Positions 1 to 6,926 of a DNA stretch of 9,409 bases are shown piece by piece (the stretch's first letter is position 1; every line of letters begins with the position of its first letter). A program made the position numbers and the translations under genes. The stretch is taken from assembly GCA_045655325.1 (NCBI GenBank), contig JAZOOY010000002.1, forward strand, positions 1 through 9,409. The letters are read 5' to 3'. The notes under the pieces were generated by a model. That model was given only the letters and a program-made list of their open reading frames with translations, was not told the origin of the DNA and made no database searches. This DNA is from UBA1738 sp045655325. GTDB lineage: Bacteria > Bacillota > Clostridia > UBA1381.

Positions 1-909
1 GAGTGAAAGTCGCTTAAAATCAGCATTCTGCACTTCTTTTAAAAGAAGATAATCATAGTAAAATGCCTTGTAATATGCTTTCCACTCGTCATAAATCGGC
101 ACCTTTTTTTCAGGCGGATTCTTTGCAATAAAACCGTCAATATCAGGCGTTTCGCATATCATATAAAGACCCTTTTTTGCAAATGAAAGTGCATCCGCAA
201 GTGCTTTTTTGCAAGAATCAAACCCCTGTTTAAACCACAATGTTTCAAAAATACCGTTCTGACATTTAAGCTCGTCCACCTTGCTATAAAGCCAATCAAT
301 AGGGTATGGTATTGCACGGGTAAAGTTATAGATATGGCGTACCAAATCGGAAAGCCCTGAATCACTTCTTGATGTGGCATACACCGATAAAAGATGCAAA
401 AAATCTTCGTTATTCTCTTCGTATAGAGAAGTAAACAGTTCATCAAGTGCTTCTTCCGAAAGGATTTCCGCTTGGGATGTATCCGCAATTGCAAAGTCAG
501 GCTCAATGCCCAAAATATTAAAATGCTCGCGGATAAGCCTTAGGCAGAATGAGTCGATTGTGGTAATCTGGCTTATGCCCAAAAGCAGTTGCTGGCGTTT
601 GATAAGCTTCACTTTTTGGCTATCTCCGTCCTTTAGTGCATTTTCAAGCTCATTTGAGAGTGCCACCGCAATTCTGTCCGACATTTCACGGGCAGCAGCG
701 TTTGTGAATGTAACAATCAAAAGTTTGTCTATGTCGATTCCGCTATTTTCGTCTTTCGGCAGAATTTTTTGTATTACACGCTCAACCAAAACGGCGGTTT
801 TTCCTGAACCTGCAGCAGCAGAAAGAAGCAAGTTACAGCTTTCGCCGTTAGACCTATATTTAGTTTTTATGGCATCAAGCTGATCGGGAGTCCAGTTTCG
901 CTTACTCAT
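1..909 (-). CDS. addA: AddA, ATP-dependent helicase/nuclease subunit A (N-terminal 303 codons; rest beyond window)
   Basis: This is the UvrD-like helicase and nuclease subunit of the AddAB complex, which resects double-strand DNA breaks for RecA-dependent repair in the cytoplasm. The minus-strand reading frame is open from the ATG at 907-909 to the window edge, giving 303 residues of a family that is usually about 1,200 long, so the truncation comes from the window and not from a mutation. Visible motifs are a Q-motif-like WTPDQLDAI (residues 6-14), Walker A AAAGSGKT (31-38, Lys37), motif Ia VTFTNAAAREM (66-76) and TTIDSFCLRLIREHF (116-130). These are typical of AddA. The ATG lies inside the end of addB (shared ATGAGTAA, 902-909). 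An AAGGAG ribosome binding site (plus-strand 920-925) sits 10 nt upstream, within addB. The walker motifs, downstream position and coupling to addB make the call secure. The nuclease domain cannot be assessed here. Confidence 0.97.
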   Translation of the reverse strand, partial: MSKRNWTPDQLDAIKTKYRSNGESCNLLLSAAAGSGKTAVLVERVIQKILPKDENSGIDIDKLLIVTFTNAAAREMSDRIAVALSNELENALKDGDSQKVKLIKRQQLLLGISQITTIDSFCLRLIREHFNILGIEPDFAIADTSQAEILSEEALDELFTSLYEENNEDFLHLLSVYATSRSDSGLSDLVRHIYNFTRAIPYPIDWLYSKVDELKCQNGIFETLWFKQGFDSCKKALADALSFAKKGLYMICETPDIDGFIAKNPPEKKVPIYDEWKAYYKAFYYDYLLLKEVQNADFKRLSL

Positions 910-3900
910 TTTCTAAAAGCTCCTTTTTTATAAATTCAAGTGCTGCGTTGTCCTTTGTAATAAGTTTTCTATATTTGCCCATACCGTCAAACATACAAAC
1001 TTCGGCATAGTCGCAGTAAGAACAAGGTGAAAACTGACCGTTTTTATATGGTGAAATACTGATATCACCGCTCTTTATTGAGTTGTGAGTATCAATAACT
1101 GATTTCTTCATAAACTGGCAAAGGTCATCAAAAGTTTCTCTTGTGGTAACCTGTGACGATGAAGAAAGTGTGCCGTCCTTTTTAAAGGCCACATTTAAGT
1201 ACTCGCTTTCAAGACCCATAGAAAGGGTTTCGTCCATATCGGTAAGCTGACTTTCTTCGTCATCTAAAACAAGAACGCCGTCCAGCTTGTTTTTGCTTTT
1301 TATCATCTTTTCCGCAAGGGATAAATCTGTGCTGTCAAGCTTTACCATATCGTCGTTTATTTTGTTATACATAATAGCCGAAATCCTTGGTGAAAGCTCA
1401 GGATTTGCAGTATCAATCTTGCCCTGTTCATACATCTTTTGTGCTGCTATGGCGTATAGAACAAGTTGCATATCGAGTTTGTTTACGATAGATGCAATGC
1501 TGAACTTTTTGTCACCTGTTTTGTAGTCCACAATACGGATATCTGCACGATTTTCTGCAAGTTTTTCCATTATATCGATTCTGTCAATAGTACCAAACAG
1601 GGTGACAGTTTCATTTTTCCAGTCAATATTAACTTCAAAGTCCTTTTCATAGCAAACAGCGGTGTATCCGCCCAAAGCAAGACTTTTTCTTATGGTGTCA
1701 ACGGATTTTTTCAAGGTTCTTTCGCATCTTGCCAAAAGGTATTCAATATGATTTTGGTCAGAATTAACACGCTTTAAAATCTTTTCGCGCATACCCTGCA
1801 TAATGGTTGTGATAAGTAGGTTTGCGGATTCTTCTGTAAGGCTTGTCCAGTTTTTATGTATTTCGGCAATTGAAGTTGCTCCTTTTTCAACTTCTTTGCA
1901 GAACTCACAAATTGCCGCATGGGCAAGGCTTCCAAGGTGGGATTTTTCCACACGTTTAACTTCCTGTGGCATGGCTTTTAAGCCTTTTTCAAGATAATAT
2001 GAGAAAGGACATTTGTTGTACTTTTCAAGGGTTGTTATACTGTACTTTTTGCCTTTTCCAAAAAGCGCTTCTGCCTTTAGCTTTGAAAGTCTTGGCGTAA
2101 TCTTGCGGAACGCTGCCGCAGTTTTTAAAATATCGAGCCTGTCTTTATATTCAGGATTTTGTGAATACCAATCAAACACAGCCTTCCAAAGACCGTCAGG
2201 GTCTTTTTTGTAGTACTGTGAAATTTTTGAAAGCATATAGTAAAAACCACGCTTTGATGAAGATAAAAGCTCTTCGTCGGCAGTTTCAGAAATTACGTTG
2301 TCGGTCACCTTGATGTCAGGGAACATCTTTTGTAGGGTAGAAACAAACCTTGCAGGCGAAAGACTGTTTCCCTCGCTGTTTGCAATAGGGTAGCTGACAA
2401 AAAGTTTTTCGCTTGCCGATGCAACCATTCTGAATAGCTTTAAGTTTGAAAGTGCCAAACGTCCCAAATCGTCAGGTGCAAGTTCTTTTTCTTTTTGTAA
2501 AAGCGCTTCGTTAATCTGTGAGCGGTCAAAGTCAGAAAGAATTGCAGACGGAGAAGGCTCTTCAGGAACGGCACCGTAAAGTGTGCCGATAATGAACAGA
2601 ACTTTCACTTTCTTTGGCGCATTTCTGCCAAGTGTTCCAACCGATACCTGATCAATTCCCGACGGAATTATGGAAAGACTGCAAGAAGAAAGACCGCTTT
2701 CTATCAGGCGGAAGAAGTTTTCACGGCTTATCACGTCATCGCCCGATGAAGTAACAGCCTGATCAAGTACTTCCAAAAGGGTGTTCCAAACTTGTTTAAA
2801 CTGTTCTGATTCGTCGCGAAGACCTTTCTCGTCAAAGTTTTTGCACTCTAGCAAGATGCCCTCATAAAGGTTTATATCGCAAAGGAAGTTATAGGTAGCT
2901 TCTGCGATTGCACGGACAGTACGTCCTTTATTTTCAAGGAAATTCACAAAAGGCAGAATTATTTGCTCTCTTAAATTATTTAGCTTCTCAAGGTCATAAT
3001 CCCTTATAGAATAGTTTTCAATAACATCGTCAAAAATAGTTTCACCCATTTCGCACCAAGGGTTAAACCACGCCTTTTTGCCACGTATTCCGTTTGCCAA
3101 AACATAGTTCTCAAGCATGTCAATGTCTTCAGGATTTATTGGTAAAATGCCGTTTTCGTCCTTTGTAAACAGGTATCCTGTGCGAAGATAATCAAAAACA
3201 GCAGAATAGGACCAGTTTGAGTCAATTATTTTAAAAAGTGAAAGCAAAGTTCTTGCGATTGGGTGCATAGTAATTGCAATTTTTTCATCGCAAAAGAAAG
3301 GAATTTCACTTTCCTTAAAAACGGCACTTAAAATATGCATATAAGACGACATATCGCCCACAATAATCCCGATGTCACGATAGCGAAGACCGTGGTCACG
3401 TACAAGTTCAGTAATTTTTGATGCGGTATGTGTGGCTTCGGAATAAAGGTCACGTGCTGTGAAAATAGAGATATTTTCGCATTTTCCATTGAAAGTTTTG
3501 CCTGTATCCCAATTTGAAAGCAGGTGATTTATGTCAGGTGCCTGACCACGATTTTCTTCCGTAAGTTCATTTGTGTAAAGCTGTGCACCAACGTCCAGTG
3601 CTATGGAACAAAGTCTGCTTTTTGTTTTCAAAACAGGTGCAAAAATGCCGTCTGCATCATTATTTCCGATAGTTAAAGTTGTGAAAACACCACGGGATTT
3701 TATAATAAGAGCACGGATTATATCATAATGCTGTGGCATAAAATCGTTGTATTCGTCAAAAAAGAAAAATGTGTTTGAAAAGGTGTCAGAGTTCATTATA
3801 TACTCTGCAAAAAGCCTTGGCGCATCATCTGTATCGGTGAAACTTTCGCCAAAAAGCTGGCTGTAACTTTTATAAATCTGGCAAATAGAATCCAGTTTCT

Positions 3901-4333
3901 TTTGAGAAAGTGGATTCTCCAAAGTGATGTCTGAAAGGTCATCAGGGGTTACATTATATCGCTTAAATTCGCCAAAAAGTTCGGAAAGTGCAGAAGATAG
4001 GCCCTGCTTTTTGCTACTTGCAAAGAACACGTTGTCTTCACTGATTTTAGAAATAGCCTTTGTAATAAGCATCATTTTTCCTGATGCTAAAAGACCTGCA
4101 TCCATATTAATATGGCGACTTATAAGGCGTGACAAAGTAAGGACTTCCACACGGTTAAGCCCAAGACCGCCAAATTTTTCGGTAAGTGTTTTTTCGGCGG
4201 TGTAAGAAAACTGTTCAGGAACAATAAGAACAGCGCAAGAGTTTGGGTTGTTTTTCAAATTCTCGCTTATAAGCTTATAAAGATGCTGACTTTTTCCTGA
4301 ACCCGTACCGCCTGAAATAATACTTAAAAGCAT
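902..4333 (-). CDS. addB: AddB, ATP-dependent helicase/deoxyribonuclease subunit B
   Basis: This is the second subunit of the AddAB double-strand break repair nuclease. It has an inactive-helicase-like body, which in the family does Chi recognition, and an Fe-S nuclease domain. The 1,143-residue length is normal for AddB. A Walker A GGTGSGKS lies at residues 8-15. The C-terminal RecB-type nuclease shows TIDRID (915-920) and the catalytic IVDYKTG (Asp936, Lys938). The four Fe-S cysteines are present: Cys775 (CPFSYYLEKGLK) and the C-terminal set Cys1104, Cys1107 and Cys1113 (CSYCDYAEVC). This indicates an intact cluster and an active nuclease. The start ATG has a strong AGAGGTGA ribosome binding site 6-7 nt upstream. 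The gene follows murA by 74 nt and overlaps addA by 8 bp (ATGAGTAA), so the two subunits are probably made in step. No frameshift or missing key residue was seen. Confidence 0.97.
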   Translation of the reverse strand: MLLSIISGGTGSGKSQHLYKLISENLKNNPNSCAVLIVPEQFSYTAEKTLTEKFGGLGLNRVEVLTLSRLISRHINMDAGLLASGKMMLITKAISKISEDNVFFASSKKQGLSSALSELFGEFKRYNVTPDDLSDITLENPLSQKKLDSICQIYKSYSQLFGESFTDTDDAPRLFAEYIMNSDTFSNTFFFFDEYNDFMPQHYDIIRALIIKSRGVFTTLTIGNNDADGIFAPVLKTKSRLCSIALDVGAQLYTNELTEENRGQAPDINHLLSNWDTGKTFNGKCENISIFTARDLYSEATHTASKITELVRDHGLRYRDIGIIVGDMSSYMHILSAVFKESEIPFFCDEKIAITMHPIARTLLSLFKIIDSNWSYSAVFDYLRTGYLFTKDENGILPINPEDIDMLENYVLANGIRGKKAWFNPWCEMGETIFDDVIENYSIRDYDLEKLNNLREQIILPFVNFLENKGRTVRAIAEATYNFLCDINLYEGILLECKNFDEKGLRDESEQFKQVWNTLLEVLDQAVTSSGDDVISRENFFRLIESGLSSCSLSIIPSGIDQVSVGTLGRNAPKKVKVLFIIGTLYGAVPEEPSPSAILSDFDRSQINEALLQKEKELAPDDLGRLALSNLKLFRMVASASEKLFVSYPIANSEGNSLSPARFVSTLQKMFPDIKVTDNVISETADEELLSSSKRGFYYMLSKISQYYKKDPDGLWKAVFDWYSQNPEYKDRLDILKTAAAFRKITPRLSKLKAEALFGKGKKYSITTLEKYNKCPFSYYLEKGLKAMPQEVKRVEKSHLGSLAHAAICEFCKEVEKGATSIAEIHKNWTSLTEESANLLITTIMQGMREKILKRVNSDQNHIEYLLARCERTLKKSVDTIRKSLALGGYTAVCYEKDFEVNIDWKNETVTLFGTIDRIDIMEKLAENRADIRIVDYKTGDKKFSIASIVNKLDMQLVLYAIAAQKMYEQGKIDTANPELSPRISAIMYNKINDDMVKLDSTDLSLAEKMIKSKNKLDGVLVLDDEESQLTDMDETLSMGLESEYLNVAFKKDGTLSSSSQVTTRETFDDLCQFMKKSVIDTHNSIKSGDISISPYKNGQFSPCSYCDYAEVCMFDGMGKYRKLITKDNAALEFIKKELLENE

Positions 4334-4375
4334 TAAATTTCACCTCTTTTTTGACAGAAAATCTACATTATATAT

Positions 4376-4404
4376 ATTGTATCATATTTTGTGTCCAAAA
4401 AAAA
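4376..4404 (-). promoter_or_regulatory. Candidate addBA promoter (extended -10)
   Basis: On the minus strand the murA-addB gap contains TGATACAAT (plus-strand 4376-4384), an extended -10 identical to that of the rpmG promoter. The -35 position 17 nt upstream is only a T-run (plus-strand 4399-4404), so it would depend on the extended -10. The predicted start lies roughly 35 nt before addB. The gap is very AT-rich, so chance matches are likely. addBA might instead be read through from murA, since no terminator hairpin is visible between them. Confidence 0.4.
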
Positions 4405-4407
4405 GTA

Positions 4408-5655
4408 CTATGCCAAAAAAATATTTCCTCCGATTTTAGAAAGTTTTTCGCAAAGGTTTTCATAGCCACGTTCGATATGCTCGGACCCCGTGATTTCGGT
4501 TTCGCCTTTTGCGGAAAGCCCTGCAAGAACAAGGGATGCACCGCCACGAAGGTCAAAGGCGGTAACCTTTGCTCCGGTTAAGATACGTTCACCTTCAATA
4601 ACCGAGCTTCTGCCGTCAATACGAATGTTGGCGCCCATTCGGTTAAGCTCGCTTATGTGCAAAAATCTGTTTTCAAAAACCGTTTCAACAATTATGCCTG
4701 TGCCTTTGGTTTCGCATAAAAGTGCGGAGAATTGTGCCTGCATATCGGTAGGGAATCCCGGAAAAGGCAGGGTTTTGATGTCGGATGCAAGCAGAGGCGT
4801 TGTAGCATCAATAGAGATGGAGTTTTCATTCTCACAAATAACAGCACCCATTTCAGCAAGTTTTGCGGTGACGGGTTTTAAGTGGAGCGGATTGATTCCT
4901 GTAACAGTGCCTTTCCCACCTGTTATGGCAAAGGCACTCATAAATGTTCCTGCTTCAATTCGGTCGGATATAATGGTGTAGTCGGTTGGAGTAAGGGACT
5001 TTACGCCTGTAATGGTTATGGTATCACTGCCCATGCCCGAAATTTGTGCACCCTGCTTATTCAAAAATTCCGCAAGGTCAACAATTTCAGGCTCGGCTGC
5101 GGCATTTTCAATTACTGTTTCACCGTCTGCTAAAACCGCAGCCATAATAAGGTTCTCTGTTGCACCAACGCTTGGGAAATCAAGATATATTCTTGCACCC
5201 TGAAGTTTTTTGCAGGTAAGGTCTACGAATCCGTGGCCGTTTTCGATGCTGGCACCCATAGCGGCAAAGCCTTTTAAGTGCAGGTCAATAGGCCTTGAAC
5301 CTATAGGGCAACCACCTGGCATAGAGATTCTGGCTCTGCCCATACGAGCAAGAAGTGGTGCTGCAAGGAAAAAGGAACCTCTGAATTTGCCCACAGATTC
5401 AATGTTGGCATAAAAGCTGTTACAGCTTGTAAAATCAATTTTTGCTGTATTTTTGGAAAAATCAATTTTACCGCCAAGATTTTCAAGTATGGAAAGCATA
5501 TGTTTTATATCGGTAAGATTGGGCACATTATATAATGTAGAAACTCCACCTGAAAGGATGGTGGATGCTAAAATAGGAAGTGCGGCGTTCTTTGAACCGG
5601 AACAGGAAATATCTCCCATAAGAGGCCCTGACTTTCTGACTATGATTTTTGACAT
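4408..5655 (-). CDS. murA: MurA, UDP-N-acetylglucosamine 1-carboxyvinyltransferase
   Basis: This cytoplasmic enzyme transfers enolpyruvate from PEP to UDP-GlcNAc, the first committed step of peptidoglycan synthesis and the target of fosfomycin. The ATG at 5655 gives 415 residues, the usual family length (about 415-430). An in-frame ATG at 5688 would add 11 residues but has no ribosome binding site, while the one at 5655 is preceded by AAAGGAGA (plus-strand 5661-5668). Family residues are present: Lys22-Asn23 in GSKNAALP, Arg92, the catalytic loop GGCPIGSRPIDLH with Cys116 (equivalent to E. coli Cys115), Asp304 in FPTDMQAQ, Arg370 in DLRGG and Arg396 in ERGYE. The cysteine, not the aspartate of naturally fosfomycin-resistant forms, is present. 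Many Firmicutes have two paralogues, and I cannot say which one this is. It is transcribed away from the ribosomal genes and followed by addBA. Confidence 0.96.
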   Translation of the reverse strand: MSKIIVRKSGPLMGDISCSGSKNAALPILASTILSGGVSTLYNVPNLTDIKHMLSILENLGGKIDFSKNTAKIDFTSCNSFYANIESVGKFRGSFFLAAPLLARMGRARISMPGGCPIGSRPIDLHLKGFAAMGASIENGHGFVDLTCKKLQGARIYLDFPSVGATENLIMAAVLADGETVIENAAAEPEIVDLAEFLNKQGAQISGMGSDTITITGVKSLTPTDYTIISDRIEAGTFMSAFAITGGKGTVTGINPLHLKPVTAKLAEMGAVICENENSISIDATTPLLASDIKTLPFPGFPTDMQAQFSALLCETKGTGIIVETVFENRFLHISELNRMGANIRIDGRSSVIEGERILTGAKVTAFDLRGGASLVLAGLSAKGETEITGSEHIERGYENLCEKLSKIGGNIFLA

Positions 5656-5689
5656 AAAGTTCTCCTTTCGTAAAAAATAATCTTTCATT

Positions 5690-5718
5690 AGTATAGACAG
5701 CTTGCGGGATTTTAAAAT
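5690..5718 (-). promoter_or_regulatory. Candidate murA promoter
   Basis: On the minus strand a TATACT hexamer (plus-strand 5690-5695) lies about 35 nt before the murA ATG. The -35 position at 17 nt spacing reads ATTTTA (plus-strand 5713-5718), a poor match. If the promoter is real, transcription would begin close to 5683, which would exclude the alternative ATG at 5688 and supports the 5655 start. This is only a moderate match in AT-rich DNA. Confidence 0.35.
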
Positions 5719-5744
5719 AAAAAAAATAAATTAACAAAAAATGC

Positions 5745-5773
5745 TTGACAAGAGGGTAGGGGTGTGATACAAT
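5745..5773 (+). promoter_or_regulatory. Strong sigma-A promoter for rpmG-secE-nusG-rplK-rplA
   Basis: A perfect TTGACA (5745-5750) is followed by a 17-nt spacer and TACAAT (5768-5773), with TG one base upstream giving an extended -10. This is close to the housekeeping consensus. Transcription would start near 5780, leaving a leader of about 90 nt (5780-5871). That leader holds a run of ten T-rich positions (5791-5804) and the 8-mer TACAGACG twice (5817-5824, 5853-5860), but no clear hairpin. No other equally good promoter is visible before rplK. Confidence 0.85.
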
Positions 5774-5871
5774 GTGTTAGCTGAGAGGTATCTTCTTTTT
5801 TTTTGCGTGTAAAAAATACAGACGAAAAAGATGTACCTATAATATTATTAACTACAGACGGAGGTGCAGTT

Positions 5872-6021
5872 ATGAGAGTAAAAATTACATTAGCTTGTAC
5901 AGAATGCAAGCAGAGAAACTACAATACAATGAAGAATAAGAAGAACGATCCAGACAGATTGGAAATGAACAAGTATTGTAAGTTCTGCAGAAAGCACACA
6001 CTTCACAAGGAAACAAAATAA
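5872..6021 (+). CDS. rpmG: Ribosomal protein L33 (zinc-ribbon form)
   Basis: This is a small basic protein of the large ribosomal subunit, near the E-site region. The product has 49 residues, the standard L33 length. It has two CxxC pairs, Cys9/Cys12 and Cys36/Cys39, so it is the zinc-binding ('C+') type rather than the cysteine-free paralogue seen in some genomes. The frame stays open upstream to a TTG at 5803, but the ATG at 5872 is chosen. It is preceded by GGAGGTG (5860-5866) at good spacing, and the first residues MRVKITLACTECK match the family. It is the first gene after the strong promoter and lies 19 nt before secE, which is the usual Firmicute order. A 'C+' L33 copy is often repressed by Zur when zinc is scarce. 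I see no obvious Zur box in the promoter, but I could not search for one rigorously. Confidence 0.97.
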   Translation: MRVKITLACTECKQRNYNTMKNKKNDPDRLEMNKYCKFCRKHTLHKETK

Positions 6022-6040
6022 GATTTAAGGAGAAAAAGTT

Positions 6041-6250
6041 ATGTCTGAAAATAAGAACGTTGCTAAGAAAAATAAGGCTATGAAGTTCTTCAGAGAAACT
6101 AAATCTGAAATCAAGAAAGTTTCTTGGCCTTCAAAAGCACAGCTTTTCCATAACACAGTAGTTATCCTAGCTTTTGTTATTATAATGACTGTTATCCTTT
6201 CTCTATTTGATGTAGCTTTTGAAAAGCTACTTTCACTAATCGTAGGTTAA
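6041..6250 (+). CDS. secE: SecE, preprotein translocase subunit
   Basis: This is the essential small membrane subunit that clamps SecY in the SecYEG protein-export channel. It has 69 residues, typical of the short single-span SecE of Gram-positives. There is a basic N-terminus (residues 5-15), then the conserved amphipathic segment FFRETKSEIKKVSWPSK (16-32), with the signature KVSWP. One hydrophobic transmembrane helix follows at about residues 38-60. The ribosome binding site AAGGAG (6027-6032) lies 8 nt before the ATG. The gene sits between rpmG and nusG, with 33 nt to nusG, as in most bacteria, where secE and nusG are co-transcribed. Confidence 0.97.
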   Translation: MSENKNVAKKNKAMKFFRETKSEIKKVSWPSKAQLFHNTVVILAFVIIMTVILSLFDVAFEKLLSLIVG

Positions 6251-6283
6251 GGACAAGTTATTAAATCTTAAGAGGAGATTGTT

Positions 6284-6811
6284 ATGGCAGGAGAGGCAAA
6301 GTGGTATGTGGCACACACATACTCCGGTTATGAAAATAAGGTAAAAGCGAATATCGAGAAATCGGTTGAAAATCGTGGAATAAGCGACCTTATCCAAGCC
6401 GTTGAAGTCCCTATGGAAGATGTCATTGAGGAAAAGAACGGTGAACAGAAAATCGTTAAAAGAAAGATTTTCCCTGGATATGTCGTTGTAAAGATGATTA
6501 TGAACGAGGACACATGGTATGTTGTCCGTAATACTCGAGGCGTTACCGGATTTGTCGGTCCCGGATCAAAGCCTGTACCTCTTTCTGACGAAGAAGTCGA
6601 AAGAATGGGAGTTGAACAGGTACGTATGGCTGACATCGGCTTTGAAGTCGGCGACAGCGTAAATGTTAAGTCCGGTCCGCTTGAAGGATTCTCCGGTAAG
6701 ATCGAGAATATCGACAAAGAAACCCGTAAAATTACGGTCAAGGTTTCAATGTTTGGTCGTGAAACACCAATTGAGGTTGAACACAGCCAGATTGAAAAGC
6801 TTGTTGATTAA
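6284..6811 (+). CDS. nusG: NusG, transcription elongation/antitermination factor
   Basis: NusG binds the RNA polymerase clamp through its NGN domain and other partners, such as ribosomal S10 or Rho, through its KOW domain. It thereby affects pausing and couples transcription to translation. The 175-residue length is normal. The NGN domain spans about residues 6-110, with KWYVAHTYSGYENKV (6-20), KRKIFPGYVVVKM (59-71) and RGVTGFVG (85-92). The KOW motif lies at about 122-150 (VGDSVNVKSGPLEGFSGKI). GAGGAG (6272-6277) is the ribosome binding site. Codon choice differs from its neighbours: there is no CTA leucine codon, most arginines are CGT, and C-ending codons are more common. secE and rplK, by contrast, use CTA repeatedly. 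It is separated from rplK by a 115-nt structured spacer. Confidence 0.97.
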   Translation: MAGEAKWYVAHTYSGYENKVKANIEKSVENRGISDLIQAVEVPMEDVIEEKNGEQKIVKRKIFPGYVVVKMIMNEDTWYVVRNTRGVTGFVGPGSKPVPLSDEEVERMGVEQVRMADIGFEVGDSVNVKSGPLEGFSGKIENIDKETRKITVKVSMFGRETPIEVEHSQIEKLVD

Positions 6812-6813
6812 GT

Positions 6814-6837
6814 TTTTAAAGCATTTATGCTTTAGAA
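6814..6837 (+). promoter_or_regulatory. Hairpin just after nusG
   Basis: Positions 6814-6823 pair with 6828-6837 (TTTTAAAGCA with TGCTTTAGAA, one G-U wobble) around a TTTA loop. The stem is AT-rich and no U-run follows, so it is a weak candidate for a terminator. It might be a pause, RNA-processing or mRNA-stabilising element between the secE-nusG and rplK-rplA parts of the transcript. Confidence 0.4.
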
Positions 6838-6839
6838 TA

Positions 6840-6893
6840 TCCCTCTGGTATACAGTGGGAGGGCAAAAAGCCCGATATTTACCACATTAGGGA
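6840..6893 (+). promoter_or_regulatory. Putative L1-binding leader of rplK (23S rRNA L1-site mimic)
   Basis: A core element at 6855-6885 forms an outer stem GTGG/CCAC (6855-6858 with 6882-6885). Inside it are a 5' loop GA (6859-6860), an inner hairpin GGGC/GCCC (6861-6864 with 6870-6873, AAAAA loop) and an 8-nt 3' loop GATATTTA (6874-6881). The 5' strand GTGGGAGG resembles the L1-binding stalk of 23S rRNA as I recall it. TCCCT/AGGGA (6840-6844 with 6889-6893) can enclose the whole unit, and a tiny CTG/CAG hairpin (6845-6847 with 6853-6855) competes at one base. L1 repressing the L11-L1 mRNA by rRNA mimicry is established in other bacteria and in archaea; its operation here is inferred. Confidence 0.7.
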
Positions 6894-6904
6894 AATTTAT
6901 TCCC
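6890..6904 (+). promoter_or_regulatory. Alternative hairpin before the rplK ribosome binding site
   Basis: GGGAA (6890-6894) pairs with TTCCC (6900-6904) around an ATTTA loop. It uses the same GGGA bases that close the outer stem of the L1-like leader, so the two structures exclude each other. The ribosome binding site AGGAGG follows at 6912-6917. A switching role is inference only. Confidence 0.35.
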
Positions 6905-6926
6905 AGAAATTAGGAGGTGGCCAAAA

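Noticed and set aside
374..883. 169-codon open frame on the plus strand
   Set aside because: It runs opposite to addA, whose helicase motifs are clear in the other strand. Its Ser-rich translation is typical of an antisense shadow.
5656..5688. Longer murA from the ATG at 5688
   Set aside because: It lacks a ribosome binding site and adds 11 residues absent from the family. The ATG at 5655 has AAAGGAGA and gives standard MurA numbering.
5803..5871. Upstream extension of rpmG from a TTG at 5803
   Set aside because: No ribosome binding site precedes it and the added residues do not resemble L33. The ATG at 5872 has GGAGGTG and gives a normal 49-residue protein.
6328..6741. 137-codon open frame on the minus strand inside nusG
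   Set aside because: It is fully antisense to an intact NusG and shows no ribosome binding site or recognisable domain.
6834..6855. Promoter for rplK in the nusG-rplK spacer (TATACA near 6849)
   Set aside because: No acceptable -35 element lies at the right distance, and the hexamer is part of the folded leader.
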